DNA from: an uncultured bacterium
GTDB taxonomy: Bacteria; Verrucomicrobiota; Lentisphaeria; Victivallales; UBA1829
Direction of reading: 5' to 3'
Length of the DNA stretch: 64,000 nt
Assembly: GCA_902778895.1 (NCBI GenBank)
Contig: CACYZF010000008.1
Coordinates: forward strand, 1-64,000
In this document: positions 17,890 through 29,717 of the stretch, in pieces
How the letters are laid out: every line of letters begins with the position of its first letter
How positions within the stretch are numbered: position 1 is the first letter of the stretch
Translations under genes and position numbers: made by a program
Notes under the pieces: model-generated
Told to the model about the DNA's origin: nothing
The model's input: only the letters and a program-made list of their open reading frames with translations
The model's database searches: none

Positions 17890-20075
17890 GCCTCCGGTTC
17901 CGCAAACCGAATCATCGGAAAGCCGTTCGCTTCGCAGCGGCGGCTTTCCTCCTTTTCGCGGTCCTTGCCCTCGCGGTCTGGATCGCAGCCCCGTATTGCG
18001 TGGCGGATCCGATGCTACGTCTGCGGCAGATCACCCCGGCGCATACCTACCTCGACCGCAACGGCGTTCCGGTGTTCTACGAAACGACGTACGACTACGA
18101 ATGGCGTTTTCCGGTCGAACTCAAGGATGTCGCCCCGGAGGCCGTGTCGATCATGCTCTCCGCGGAGGACTATTCGTTTTACGAACACGGCGGCGTCGAT
18201 TACCGGGCGATCCTGCGCGCGCTGTGGCAGGACGTCCGCAACATGAAGATCATCTCCGGCGCGTCGACCATAACGATGCAGGTCGCCGGATTCGCCCTCG
18301 TCGACCACAGGCCGAGCCTTCTCCGCAAGTTCAAACAGGCCACGATGGCGCGCCGTCTGGAACAGCTCTACATGAAGGACGAGATCCTGACCGAATACCT
18401 GAACCGTATCCCGTGCGGCGGCAAGGTGTACGGGATCGAGGCGGCGGCGCGGTTCTATTTCGGTCTTCACGCGTCCCAGCTCAACCGTGCCGAGGCCGCG
18501 CTCCTCTGCGGCATCCCGCAGAAACCGAACAGGTACAACCCGAATCTGCATGCGGAGGCGGCGAAGAAACGCCAGAAAGTCGTGCTTGACCTGCTCGTTC
18601 ATCACGGGCTCATCACGGCGGACGAGGCGCGTACGATCTACGGCTCCGAACCGCTCCGTTACCGCGATTTCTCCCAGCCGTCCGATTTCGAATTCAAATC
18701 CGAACCGGACGAAACCATCCACATCGTCCGCCGCGCCCGTGCTGAGAAAGAAAATGAAGGATGGTCGCCGACGCAGGGCGAACCGGTCCTCTGCTCCATC
18801 GACGCCGATTTCCAGAGGGACGTGCAGGCGATCCTGAAACGCCGACGCGACGCCCTGCCCGGGGTGCAAGACGCCGCCGCGGTCGTGCTCGACAACGCCT
18901 CGGGCGAAGCGCTTGTGTTCCTCGGCACGCTCGACTTCGACGAGCCCGACACGGGGCAGTATAACGCCGCGAACGCGGTGCGGTCCGCCGGTTCCACGCT
19001 CAAGCCGTTCCTTTACGCCGAAGCGGTCGAAGGCGGCCTTGTCACGGCGGATACATACGTCCTCGACGCTCCGCTCCGCTACGGCACCTACGCGCCCGGC
19101 AATTTCGACGGGGGATTCCGCGGGTCGGTGAAGGCTTCCTATGCGCTTTCGCACTCGCTGAACACTCCCGCGATCCGGCTTGCCGCCACGCTCGGCGAAT
19201 CACGCATGATCGAACTTGCCGACAAGTTGCATATCCTCGCGTCCGACCGTCCGCGCAGCGGATTCGGACTCTCCATGGCGCTCGGCAGCGCCGGACACAC
19301 GCTCCTCTCCCTCACAAACGCCTACCGCGCTCTTGCGAACGACGGGCTGCTCCGCCCCGTTTATTTCCGGCACGATCCCGAACGCGCCCTGCCCCCAGGC
19401 GAACGCGTCTTTTCCGCCGGGACCGCGCAGACGGTCCTGCGGATGCTGACCTCGCTCCCGCTCGCTGGATTCGAGGGGATCGCGGCATGGAAGACCGGCA
19501 CGAGCAACAATCTGCGCGACGCATGGTGTTTCGCCTGCACGGAGACGCTCACGGTCGGCGTATGGTTCGGCAACAAGGACGGAAGCGCGTCGGAATCGCT
19601 GGTCGGCGGTACGTCGGCGGCCCCCGCGGCCGGGGAGATCCTTTCGCTCGCCGCCTCGAAATACGACCTCACGCCGTTCAAAAGCGCCTGGCCGAAGGAA
19701 GACGCGCTGGAACCCGTCACGGTCTGTGCGAAGACCGGGCTCTCCGCCTCGCCGGACTGCGGGAAAACCGAGTCCTCCGTGAAGCCCGCCGGAATCCCGC
19801 TTTCCGTCTGCAAATCCTGCGGCAATGCCGCATCCGCCGAAACCGCCTTCCGCATCCTCTCTCCGACGCCGACCGTGTACGTCGCGGAAAAGGACGAGGG
19901 CGTCAGGCTGGACCTTGCCCCCAACGATGGCGCATACTGGTTCGTCGACGGCGCATACCTCGGCGAAAATCCGGCGCCTCATATTTTTGCGCCGGGCCTG
20001 CACCGCGCGGAGGCGGTCCGAGCCTCGGATTCCGCCGCGGACGCCGTGGAATTCACGGTCGTGCGGAAAAAATAG
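17886..20075 (+). CDS. pbpC: Penicillin-binding protein 1C
   Basis: A bifunctional peptidoglycan synthase of 729 residues. A single membrane anchor spans about residues 17-35. The glycosyltransferase domain has EDYSFYEHGGVDYRAI with its catalytic glutamate and GASTITMQVA. The transpeptidase domain has the serine motif STLK (S370, K373), SLN near 424-426, and KTG at 536-538. The C-terminal module with paired cysteines is the biPBP_C domain specific to PBP1C. It overlaps the alpha-2-macroglobulin gene, as in other bacteria. Confidence 0.95.
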   Translation: MSLRFRKPNHRKAVRFAAAAFLLFAVLALAVWIAAPYCVADPMLRLRQITPAHTYLDRNGVPVFYETTYDYEWRFPVELKDVAPEAVSIMLSAEDYSFYEHGGVDYRAILRALWQDVRNMKIISGASTITMQVAGFALVDHRPSLLRKFKQATMARRLEQLYMKDEILTEYLNRIPCGGKVYGIEAAARFYFGLHASQLNRAEAALLCGIPQKPNRYNPNLHAEAAKKRQKVVLDLLVHHGLITADEARTIYGSEPLRYRDFSQPSDFEFKSEPDETIHIVRRARAEKENEGWSPTQGEPVLCSIDADFQRDVQAILKRRRDALPGVQDAAAVVLDNASGEALVFLGTLDFDEPDTGQYNAANAVRSAGSTLKPFLYAEAVEGGLVTADTYVLDAPLRYGTYAPGNFDGGFRGSVKASYALSHSLNTPAIRLAATLGESRMIELADKLHILASDRPRSGFGLSMALGSAGHTLLSLTNAYRALANDGLLRPVYFRHDPERALPPGERVFSAGTAQTVLRMLTSLPLAGFEGIAAWKTGTSNNLRDAWCFACTETLTVGVWFGNKDGSASESLVGGTSAAPAAGEILSLAASKYDLTPFKSAWPKEDALEPVTVCAKTGLSASPDCGKTESSVKPAGIPLSVCKSCGNAASAETAFRILSPTPTVYVAEKDEGVRLDLAPNDGAYWFVDGAYLGENPAPHIFAPGLHRAEAVRASDSAADAVEFTVVRKK

Positions 20076-20115
20076 CCTTTTTCGCGTCTTTTTTATTAAA
20101 AAGCGAAAAAATCGT

Positions 20116-20144
20116 TTTGCTTTTTCAGCAAGGCGGGCTATATT
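20116..20144 (+). promoter_or_regulatory. Promoter upstream of glyS
   Basis: TTTGCT (20116-20121), 17 bp, TATATT (20139-20144). It lies about 220 bp before the glyS start, which implies a long 5' leader. Confidence 0.5.
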
Positions 20145-20197
20145 GTGAGAAGCATTTTTATTTTTCAGGGTATCTCTTTTTATTGGTCCGGATAGAT

Positions 20198-20272
20198 TTT
20201 CCGCAGATGGACAAAAAGACGATGCGGAAAGATTTGACGGTGGCTACAAAAACGTAACCACCGAGAATCTTT
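20198..20272 (+). promoter_or_regulatory. Structured leader of glyS, with two overlapping hairpins
   Basis: TTCCGCA (20199-20205) pairs with TGCGGAA (20223-20229). AAAGATT (20228-20234) pairs with AATCTTT (20266-20272), enclosing CGGTGGCTAC (20238-20247) and GTAACCACCG (20254-20263), which pair except for one base. The two structures share bases 20228-20229 and so compete slightly. No T-box sequence was found. A regulatory role for this RNA is inferred only. Confidence 0.45.
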
Positions 20273-20364
20273 CAAGTCGGACTTTGTTCAGATGCAAAAA
20301 GATGTCGGAACAATAAAAAGAGGTGCCCGCCACCCTCAAACAAACTGAAAGATTGCTCACAATT

Positions 20365-21696
20365 ATGTCGGAACAACCGATTGACACCTGTATGGAAAAG
20401 ATCGTCAGCCTGTGCAAACGGCGCGGCTTCGTATTTCAGAGCTCCGAAATCTACGGCGGCTTCAACGGCTTCTGGGACTATGGCCCCTACGGGATCGCCC
20501 TGAAGCGCGCGGTGGAACGCCAGTGGTGGCTCTACATGGTCGAAAAACGCAACAACGTGGTCGGCCTGGACTCCTCCATCATCTGCCATCCGAAAGTCTG
20601 GAAAGCCTCCGGTCACGTGGACCGCTTCGGCGACATCATGTGCGACTGCAAGAAGTGCAAGACGCGCTTCCGCGTGGACCAGATGCCCGACCCGACCACC
20701 TGCACGAACTGCGGCTCGAAGGACCTCACCCCGCCGCGCGAATTCAACCTGATGATGAAGACCTACGTCGGCCCCGTGTTCGACGAGGACCACATCGCGT
20801 ATCTCCGCGCCGAGACCTGCCAGCCGATCTTCCTTGACTTCCACTCCATCCGCATCGCCACGCGCATGCAGCTGCCCTTCGGCATCGCCCAGGTCGGCAA
20901 GGCGTTCCGCAACGAGATCACGCCCCGCATGTTCACGTTCCGTTCCCGCGAATTCTCGCAGATGGAAATGGAGTTCTTCTGCGCGGACGAAGGCTCGATG
21001 GAATGGTTCGAATACTGGCGCCAGGAACGCTGGAACTTCTACCTGAACGTGCTGAAGTTCCCGGTCGAAAAACTCCACCTGCATCCGCACGACAAGCTTG
21101 CCCACTACGCAAAGGCGGCCGTCGACATCGAATACGAATTCCCGTTCGGCTGGGGCGAACTCGAAGGCATCCACCACCGCGGCACCTGGGACATGTCCCA
21201 GCACCAGCAGTTCTCCGAGCAGGACCTCCAGTACCTCGACCAGTCCAACAACACCCGTTATCTGCCGACCGTCGTGGAGACCTCCGTCGGCCTCGACCGC
21301 ATGGTCCTCGCCGTGCTCTGCAACGCCTACGACGAAGACCGCGCCCCGACCCAGAAGGAAGGCATGGAGGACGACGTCCGCGTGGTGCTCCACTTCCCCG
21401 CCACCGTCGCCCCGGTCCAGGTCGCGTTCCTCCCGCTCTCCAAGAAACTCAACCAGAACGCGCAGGACCTGCAGGAAAAATTCCTCGGCCGTTACCGCAC
21501 CGAGCTGGACGTGACCGGAAACATCGGCAAGCGCTACCGCCGTCAGGACGAAATCGGCACGCCGTACTGCGTTACGTTCGACTTCGATTCGCTCGAAGAC
21601 AACGCCGTGACCGTGCGCGAACGCGACTCGATGGCGCAGGAACGCATTCCGATCGAAGGTCTGCGCGCCTACCTCGACGAAAAGGTTCTCGGCTGA
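20365..21696 (+). CDS. glyS: Glycyl-tRNA synthetase, archaeal/eukaryal-type single chain
   Basis: A class II synthetase that charges tRNA-Gly, of the homodimeric form rather than the bacterial GlyQ/GlyS tetramer. It has SSEIYGGFNGFWDYGPYG near the N-terminus and a zinc site (CDCKKCK and CTNCG). Class II motif 2 is FRNEITPRMFTFRSREFSQME, and SVGLDRMVLAVL is motif 3. The C-terminal anticodon-binding domain follows. The start at 20365 (MSEQPIDTC) is preferred over an in-frame GTG at 20323. The sequence around that ATG, ATGTCGGAACAA, also occurs at 20303 in the leader. Confidence 0.95.
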   Translation: MSEQPIDTCMEKIVSLCKRRGFVFQSSEIYGGFNGFWDYGPYGIALKRAVERQWWLYMVEKRNNVVGLDSSIICHPKVWKASGHVDRFGDIMCDCKKCKTRFRVDQMPDPTTCTNCGSKDLTPPREFNLMMKTYVGPVFDEDHIAYLRAETCQPIFLDFHSIRIATRMQLPFGIAQVGKAFRNEITPRMFTFRSREFSQMEMEFFCADEGSMEWFEYWRQERWNFYLNVLKFPVEKLHLHPHDKLAHYAKAAVDIEYEFPFGWGELEGIHHRGTWDMSQHQQFSEQDLQYLDQSNNTRYLPTVVETSVGLDRMVLAVLCNAYDEDRAPTQKEGMEDDVRVVLHFPATVAPVQVAFLPLSKKLNQNAQDLQEKFLGRYRTELDVTGNIGKRYRRQDEIGTPYCVTFDFDSLEDNAVTVRERDSMAQERIPIEGLRAYLDEKVLG

Positions 21697-21743
21697 TCTT
21701 GAACTGAAACGCCTCGGATAACACAACGGGAGACATCAGGACC

Positions 21744-22475
21744 ATGAAAGGCATGAAACAAATCCTGCTCGCGGGCTTCGCCGCCCTCTGCATGGTCCTG
21801 CCCGCGTGCCGCTCGACATCAGAATCCGAATCCGTCAAAACGATTCCTTTGGTCGCCGCAAGTATCCCGCTGAACACGGTTTCCTATTTTGTCGATTACA
21901 CGCAGGACGGCGCCCTGCCCTTTACCTGCGAGGTCAAGCTCGGCACGGACGGACGCATCCGCCGCGACTACGTCTGGAGGGACGAAAAAGACACGGAAAA
22001 GAAAGTCTCCATCGTTATCGACGGGAAAGAAGCCATCAGGATCGAAGACGGCAAGCCTGCCCCCGTGAATGATGTTGACACAACCAAGGCGCGTTTCTTC
22101 GCCGGACTCATCCTCAACATTGATTCGGTCGTTTCCAACGCCAGAAAAAAGAAGGACCTTCAGGATATAGACGGCAATCCTTGCTGCGTCTATATTCTGG
22201 AACTTTCGGGCATTCCCGATATGGAATCGTGTCTCATGGCTTCCGACCCGGATACCAATCGCTGGATCCATCTCTTTGTCCCCATGACCGACGATTCCGA
22301 TACGGTCTTCTCCACCGATTTCGAGGAATACAAATCGGAATCCGGCGTGACCTACCCGTCCCGCATCGTCACCTCGACCGACGGCGGCGCGCCCGTCACC
22401 TGCGTCATCCGAGACGTCAAGATCAACCCCGAACTCCCGGACGAGCTTTTCCGGCTCTCCGACCCCAACGGATAA
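21744..22475 (+). CDS. Lipoprotein, LolA-like fold suspected
   Basis: A 243-residue secreted lipoprotein. Its signal peptide ends in the lipobox VLPAC (Cys at about residue 22). The body is beta-rich, with paired strands such as CEVKLGTDGRIRRDYVW. It closes with CVIRDVKINPELPDELFRL, a pattern seen in LolA/outer-membrane lipoprotein-sorting-like proteins. Function is not established. It starts 47 bp after glyS and is followed by another lipoprotein gene 35 bp on. Confidence 0.7.
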   Translation: MKGMKQILLAGFAALCMVLPACRSTSESESVKTIPLVAASIPLNTVSYFVDYTQDGALPFTCEVKLGTDGRIRRDYVWRDEKDTEKKVSIVIDGKEAIRIEDGKPAPVNDVDTTKARFFAGLILNIDSVVSNARKKKDLQDIDGNPCCVYILELSGIPDMESCLMASDPDTNRWIHLFVPMTDDSDTVFSTDFEEYKSESGVTYPSRIVTSTDGGAPVTCVIRDVKINPELPDELFRLSDPNG

Positions 22476-22510
22476 TCAACGCTTTTCAGCTTTAACAACA
22501 GGATATTCTT

Positions 22511-23617
22511 ATGAAACTTCAGACCATCCTCCTCCTGACCGGATTTGCAGCCGGTCTCATGACAGTCTCCTGCCAGTCTTCGACCCAGGCGGAAGCCGAA
22601 GCTTTCTTCGGTCCGCCGCCGAAGGGCAAAGCCGCGGCCGAAGCCGAAGACAACGCTGCCAACGCCGACTTCTACACCCAGGTCAACAGACACATCGACC
22701 GCAGGCTGAGCGAGTTCAACGAGAAAGAAGAGGCCAAGCTTCCGTTCTTCGACTCGAAAGACGCCCGGGACGAGTTCCTGTCTCTCTCCTTCATCCGGTC
22801 CGCGGATCAGATCAGTTCTCTCTCCATGGATTTCGCCGGCCCGAAGAATGAAAAGCTGAACATTTTCTTCGACCGCGAATCACGCACGATCACGCGCACG
22901 CTCGGCGACAAGACGGAGGAATACACGTTTGAACCCTTCACGAACGGCGTTCCGCCCGCCATCCCGTACGACATTCACATCCTGTACGCGTTCGTCTCCG
23001 ACTTCAGCCGCATCGCGGAAACGATCACGGTCCGCAGCTTCGAGAAGCTGGAAAAGGGCGAAAACCCCGCGGTTGCCAAGCAGGAAAATGACGCGAACAT
23101 CGATGAGAAGGGCAGAAAGAAAGACAAGAATTTCGTCGAGCTCAAACCGAAAGTTACGACCGAGCCGATCGAATACCGCATCGACAACCGCTGGTGCAAA
23201 TGCTACGACGTGAAGCTGAAAAAGATCTGCGCCCCCGCGGCATCCCTCGCTCTCTACGTCAGCAACGAGGAAAAGACGCTTTCCCGCGTCGACGTCATCC
23301 TCGACGACGATTCCAAGTCCTCCTACATCCTTGACTGGCGCGAAGAGGACGGCATCGTGCTTCCGCGCGTGGTCCAGCGCCTCGGCGAGAGCGTCAACGA
23401 CGTCTACTTCCGCGAGGACGCCAAGGTCATCCTGAAGAGAACCCTCGCCATGGAGGAAGCGGAAGCCGCCGCGCAGGCCGCCGCCGAAGAAGCGCAAGCC
23501 GCTGCCGAGGCCGCCGCCGAAACGCCGGAGGATTCTTCCGAAGAGGAAATGGTCGAAATCGATGCTTCCGGCAACGGCACGGAAGACGAAGAGGAAGACA
23601 TCTTCGACGAGGATTAA
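22511..23617 (+). CDS. Lipoprotein of unknown function with acidic Ala/Glu tail
   Basis: A 368-residue protein with a signal peptide and lipobox TVSC near residue 20. The middle is predicted beta-sandwich-like and ends with repeated strands (SYILDWREEDGIVLPRVVQ). This resembles the LolA-like layout of the preceding gene, and the two may be paralogues. The last 50 residues form an alanine/glutamate helix followed by an acidic stretch. I cannot assign a function. Confidence 0.65.
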   Translation: MKLQTILLLTGFAAGLMTVSCQSSTQAEAEAFFGPPPKGKAAAEAEDNAANADFYTQVNRHIDRRLSEFNEKEEAKLPFFDSKDARDEFLSLSFIRSADQISSLSMDFAGPKNEKLNIFFDRESRTITRTLGDKTEEYTFEPFTNGVPPAIPYDIHILYAFVSDFSRIAETITVRSFEKLEKGENPAVAKQENDANIDEKGRKKDKNFVELKPKVTTEPIEYRIDNRWCKCYDVKLKKICAPAASLALYVSNEEKTLSRVDVILDDDSKSSYILDWREEDGIVLPRVVQRLGESVNDVYFREDAKVILKRTLAMEEAEAAAQAAAEEAQAAAEAAAETPEDSSEEEMVEIDASGNGTEDEEEDIFDED

Positions 23618-23648
23618 ACTCCGCCTCATGCATCCATTCAGGAACTCC

Positions 23649-23685
23649 TGTCCGGACGACACTGCATCCGGCTCCGCGCCGGACA
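23649..23685 (+). terminator. Inverted repeat, possible terminator
   Basis: TGTCCGG (23649-23655) and CCGGACA (23679-23685) pair across a 23-base loop, followed 16 bases later by GGGTTTTTTA. It ends the lipoprotein pair. Confidence 0.45.
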
Positions 23686-23742
23686 CAGAAACACCGGGCA
23701 GGGTTTTTTATGCCGTTCCGGCTTTTTTCGCCTGATTTCCGG

Positions 23743-23770
23743 TTGATTTTTCCGCGGATGGATGTATCTT
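23743..23770 (+). promoter_or_regulatory. Promoter of the GH51 gene
   Basis: TTGATT (23743-23748), 16 bp, TATCTT (23765-23770), 57 bp before the GTG start. Confidence 0.55.
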
Positions 23771-23827
23771 ATCATGTTTGGCGAAACAACAGTTCATTCA
23801 ACACACACGAACCGAAAGGAATGTAAC

Positions 23828-25336
23828 GTGAAACTCATTGTCGACGCGAACAATCTCCAGGGGCGGATCAGCCGCCATGTCTATGGCCAGTTCTCCGAAC
23901 ACCTCGGACACTGCATCTACGACGGCCTGTACGTCGGGGAAAAGTCCAAGATTCCGAACATCGACGGCGTCCGCAAAGACGTGATCGAAGTCCTCCGCCG
24001 AATCCGGGTCCCGAACCTCCGCTGGCCCGGCGGCTGCTTCGCCGACTGCTACCACTGGCGCGACGGCATCGGTCCGCGTTCCAAGCGTCCGTACATCGTG
24101 AACGACACATGGGGCGGCGTCACGGAGGACAATTCCTTCGGCACGCACGAATTCCTCCGTTTCTGCGAGCTCATCGGCGCGGAACCGTACATCAACGGCA
24201 ACGTCAGCAGCGGCACCGTGCAGGAGATGTCCCAGTGGATCGAGTACCTGAACGCCAAGGTGCAGGGCCCGATGACCGAACTCCGCAAAAAGAACGGCCG
24301 CAAGGAGCCGTGGGGCGTCAAATTCTGGGGATTCGGCAATGAACCCTGGGGCGACGGCCACATGCGTCCGGAGTATTACGCCGACCAGTTCCGCCGTTAC
24401 ACGACCTATGCGCGCGACTACGGCGACACCAAGCTCGTCCGCATCGCGGCGGGCGCCAACGGCGGCGACCTGAACTGGACCGAGGTCCTGATGCAGAGCG
24501 CCGGCCAGTGGCTCGACGCCGTCACGCTGCATTACTACACCGTGCCCGGCGTGTGGGAGCACAAGGGCTCCGCCACCAAGTTCGACGTGCTGGAATACTA
24601 CACCACGCTCGAAAAATCCAGCAACATCGAAAACATCATCAAAGCGCAGTCCGTCATCATGGATAAGTACGATCCGGATGCCCGCGTCGGTCTCTTCGTC
24701 GACGAATGGGGCACCTGGTTCGATGTCGAGGAAGGCACCAACCCCGGATTCCTCCACCAGCAGAACACGATGCGCGACGCCATGGTCGCCGCGATCTCCC
24801 TGAACATCTTCCACCGCAACAACCGTCGCGTCCGCATGGCGAACATCGCCCAGCTCGTGAACGTGCTCCAGGCCATGATCCTGACCGAAGGCGAGAAGAT
24901 GCTCGTCACCCCGACCTGCCACGTCTTCGACCTCTACAAAGTCCACCAGGACGCCGATCGCGTCGAGACCTTCGCAGAGTCCGCGCCGATCGACGGCAGC
25001 AAGCTCCAGGCGATCACGCACACCGCGTCCGTCAAGGACGGCGTTCTGCACGTCAGCGCCGCCAATATCCACGCGGACAAGGCGCTCCCGGTCGAAATGG
25101 ACGTCTGGGGATTCGACGCCGCGTCCGTTTCCGGCGAGATCCTCGGCAACGGCGATATCCACGCGCTCAACACGTTCAAGAAGCCGAACGCGGTCAAGAT
25201 CCGCAAGCTCGACCTCGTCGTCAAGAACGGCAAGGTCTTCTTCGAGCTCCCGCCCTGCTCCGTCGCGACCATCACGCTCAATCCCGTCGCGAAGAAAGCT
25301 CCGGCGAAGAAAGCCGCGAAGAAGGCTTCCAAGTAA
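23828..25336 (+). CDS. GH51 alpha-L-arabinofuranosidase
   Basis: A cytoplasmic glycosidase (no signal peptide) that releases arabinofuranose from arabinoxylan or arabinan oligosaccharides. It starts KLIVDANNLQGRISRHVYGQ and has VPNLRWPGGCFADCYHWRDG. The acid/base glutamate is in FGFGNEPWG and the nucleophile region is GLFVDEWGTW. The GTG start at 23828 follows AAAGGA; upstream in-frame ATGs lack homology. The C-terminus carries an added tail of alternating lysine and alanine. With the two GH43 genes it forms a dispersed hemicellulose-debranching set. Confidence 0.93.
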   Translation: MKLIVDANNLQGRISRHVYGQFSEHLGHCIYDGLYVGEKSKIPNIDGVRKDVIEVLRRIRVPNLRWPGGCFADCYHWRDGIGPRSKRPYIVNDTWGGVTEDNSFGTHEFLRFCELIGAEPYINGNVSSGTVQEMSQWIEYLNAKVQGPMTELRKKNGRKEPWGVKFWGFGNEPWGDGHMRPEYYADQFRRYTTYARDYGDTKLVRIAAGANGGDLNWTEVLMQSAGQWLDAVTLHYYTVPGVWEHKGSATKFDVLEYYTTLEKSSNIENIIKAQSVIMDKYDPDARVGLFVDEWGTWFDVEEGTNPGFLHQQNTMRDAMVAAISLNIFHRNNRRVRMANIAQLVNVLQAMILTEGEKMLVTPTCHVFDLYKVHQDADRVETFAESAPIDGSKLQAITHTASVKDGVLHVSAANIHADKALPVEMDVWGFDAASVSGEILGNGDIHALNTFKKPNAVKIRKLDLVVKNGKVFFELPPCSVATITLNPVAKKAPAKKAAKKASK

Positions 25337-25376
25337 ACAAAAACAATAACGACACGCGAACCCCGGCACAAGCTTT

Positions 25377-25931
25377 ATGAAAGAATCCATTCCCTTCTCT
25401 CGAAAACGCTCCGGAATCCGCGGGAAGCTCCGTCTTTCCCGCGGCCGGAGGTTCGCGTTAGTCCTCACCCTCTTCGCCGCGTCCTGCGTGCTTTTCACAG
25501 CCTGTTCTCCTGTCGACTCGGCGGGGACTATCCCGCGTTCCAACGTACAGGCGCCGCGCGCGGCGCATCATCTCACGGTCAACAGGCCCATGCTCTTTGA
25601 AGTTGGGGAAAACCCGCTGGAAAAGAAAACGGTCAACATCCCAGTGGGCGAATATGTCTTCGAGGGAGAGGACGACGTCTTCATGTACTTCCGTTCGCCG
25701 GAAGAGATGGAATACCGTGTTTACCACAAGGAGAAGTACGCGGAAGGTGTGTTTCAGCTGGGTGGAATAGCACTTGCGTACAAAGACAAGTGGGATAAGA
25801 TCGAATATCCCGCCTGCACCTATATCGACGGCGAAGACCAGCATCAGAAACGCCTCACGTGTCCGCTTGAAATATCGTTCCTCTTGAGCAAACGCGGCAC
25901 GGACTGGGACAGCGATTTCGACAGGGAATAA
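25377..25931 (+). CDS. Small lipoprotein of unknown function
   Basis: A 184-residue protein with an arginine-rich start, a hydrophobic segment and the lipobox FTAC near residue 43. The long N-region suggests the true start may lie further in. The mature part has no motif I recognise. It follows the GH51 gene by 40 bp and precedes another small lipoprotein by 14 bp. Confidence 0.55.
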   Translation: MKESIPFSRKRSGIRGKLRLSRGRRFALVLTLFAASCVLFTACSPVDSAGTIPRSNVQAPRAAHHLTVNRPMLFEVGENPLEKKTVNIPVGEYVFEGEDDVFMYFRSPEEMEYRVYHKEKYAEGVFQLGGIALAYKDKWDKIEYPACTYIDGEDQHQKRLTCPLEISFLLSKRGTDWDSDFDRE

Positions 25932-25945
25932 ACGGCGGGCAGAGC

Positions 25946-26389
25946 ATGAAAAGCCGCGTTTCCATTCTTGTGTCCGTCGTCTCGGCGCTGCTGATTCTTG
26001 CCGGATGCGGCAGGAGAATCGACTATGAGCTTCCGGAGGATCCAATTGAGTTCCATACCGGAACATTTGTGAATCCGGCCGATCCCGACGACACCTATCA
26101 TTCCATCGAATACAACGAAAGGACCTATATCGGATATGGAACGCTCAAGAATACGATTCACGGCTATGACGTCGGCAAATGCCTGGGATATATCGTCCAG
26201 GACGGCGTCCCCATGAAAGACGTGCGGGTTTTCCTTCTGAATGCCGATATCGACGAAAACTATCTGGTCCAACTCGTTTCCGATGGCATCATGGATCAAC
26301 CCGTTTTCTACAGGGCGCTCGATTCAAGAGGAAAGATTATCTTCACCCCGATATACATCGAAAGCCTTGATTACACTTACTGGAAATAA
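25946..26389 (+). CDS. Small lipoprotein of unknown function
   Basis: A 147-residue protein with a clear signal peptide and lipobox ILAGC (Cys at about residue 21). The mature part is acidic and tyrosine-rich and ends LDYTYWK. No family was recognised. It probably shares a transcript with the preceding lipoprotein. Confidence 0.6.
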   Translation: MKSRVSILVSVVSALLILAGCGRRIDYELPEDPIEFHTGTFVNPADPDDTYHSIEYNERTYIGYGTLKNTIHGYDVGKCLGYIVQDGVPMKDVRVFLLNADIDENYLVQLVSDGIMDQPVFYRALDSRGKIIFTPIYIESLDYTYWK

Positions 26390-26463
26390 ATAACGGGTTT
26401 ATCCTCAGCTCGGTGTTCTCGCGCAGCAGAACACTGCTTCAGCATAGCTTGCTGTAAAAGAAA

Positions 26464-26537
26464 TGGAGCGGGCGACCGGAATCGAACCGGCGTAGCCAGC
26501 TTGGGAAGCTGGAGCATAACCATTTTGCTACGCCCGC
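26464..26537 (-). tRNA. tRNA-Gly (anticodon CCC)
   Basis: On the minus strand the acceptor arm GCGGGCG (26531-26537) pairs with CGCCCGC. The anticodon stem CCAGC/GCTGG encloses the loop TTCCCAA, and the T-arm has GGTTCGATTCC. CCA is encoded at 26464-26466. It lies between the lipoprotein gene and gyrA, on the opposite strand to both. Confidence 0.93.
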
Positions 26538-26757
26538 AAAACAATGTGCTGTTATAAGATACAGCCGAAAGCCGAAAAATCAAGCACGGAACGGCTCATT
26601 TTATCAAAAAAAGTTGTCGGAACCTGTCCTCATCCGCCATCTCTTTTTGCAAATTATTTATTTCTAAACATGGCGTCAAATCGCCTGCAAATGCCGTTTC
26701 CGGCGATTTTCGCTATTTTTTTCTTAAAAAAATCCTCGCACACGCGCACACGCGCGC

Positions 26758-26786
26758 TTGAAAACAGCGCCTTTCCGTGGTATATT
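26758..26786 (+). promoter_or_regulatory. Promoter of gyrA
   Basis: TTGAAA (26758-26763), 17 bp, TATATT (26781-26786), 54 bp before gyrA. The 300-bp gap before gyrA otherwise holds tRNA-Gly and AT-rich sequence. Confidence 0.7.
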
Positions 26787-26840
26787 ATAATATAAAAAAT
26801 CAGCAACCAACCCCACCTTCTTTTCCGAAAGGCAGAAAGC

Positions 26841-29694
<2,854 letters not shown>

Positions 29695-29717
<23 letters not shown>

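Noticed and set aside
20145..20364. T-box riboswitch upstream of glyS
   Set aside because: The conserved T-box segment and antiterminator are absent, and no specifier loop could be placed.
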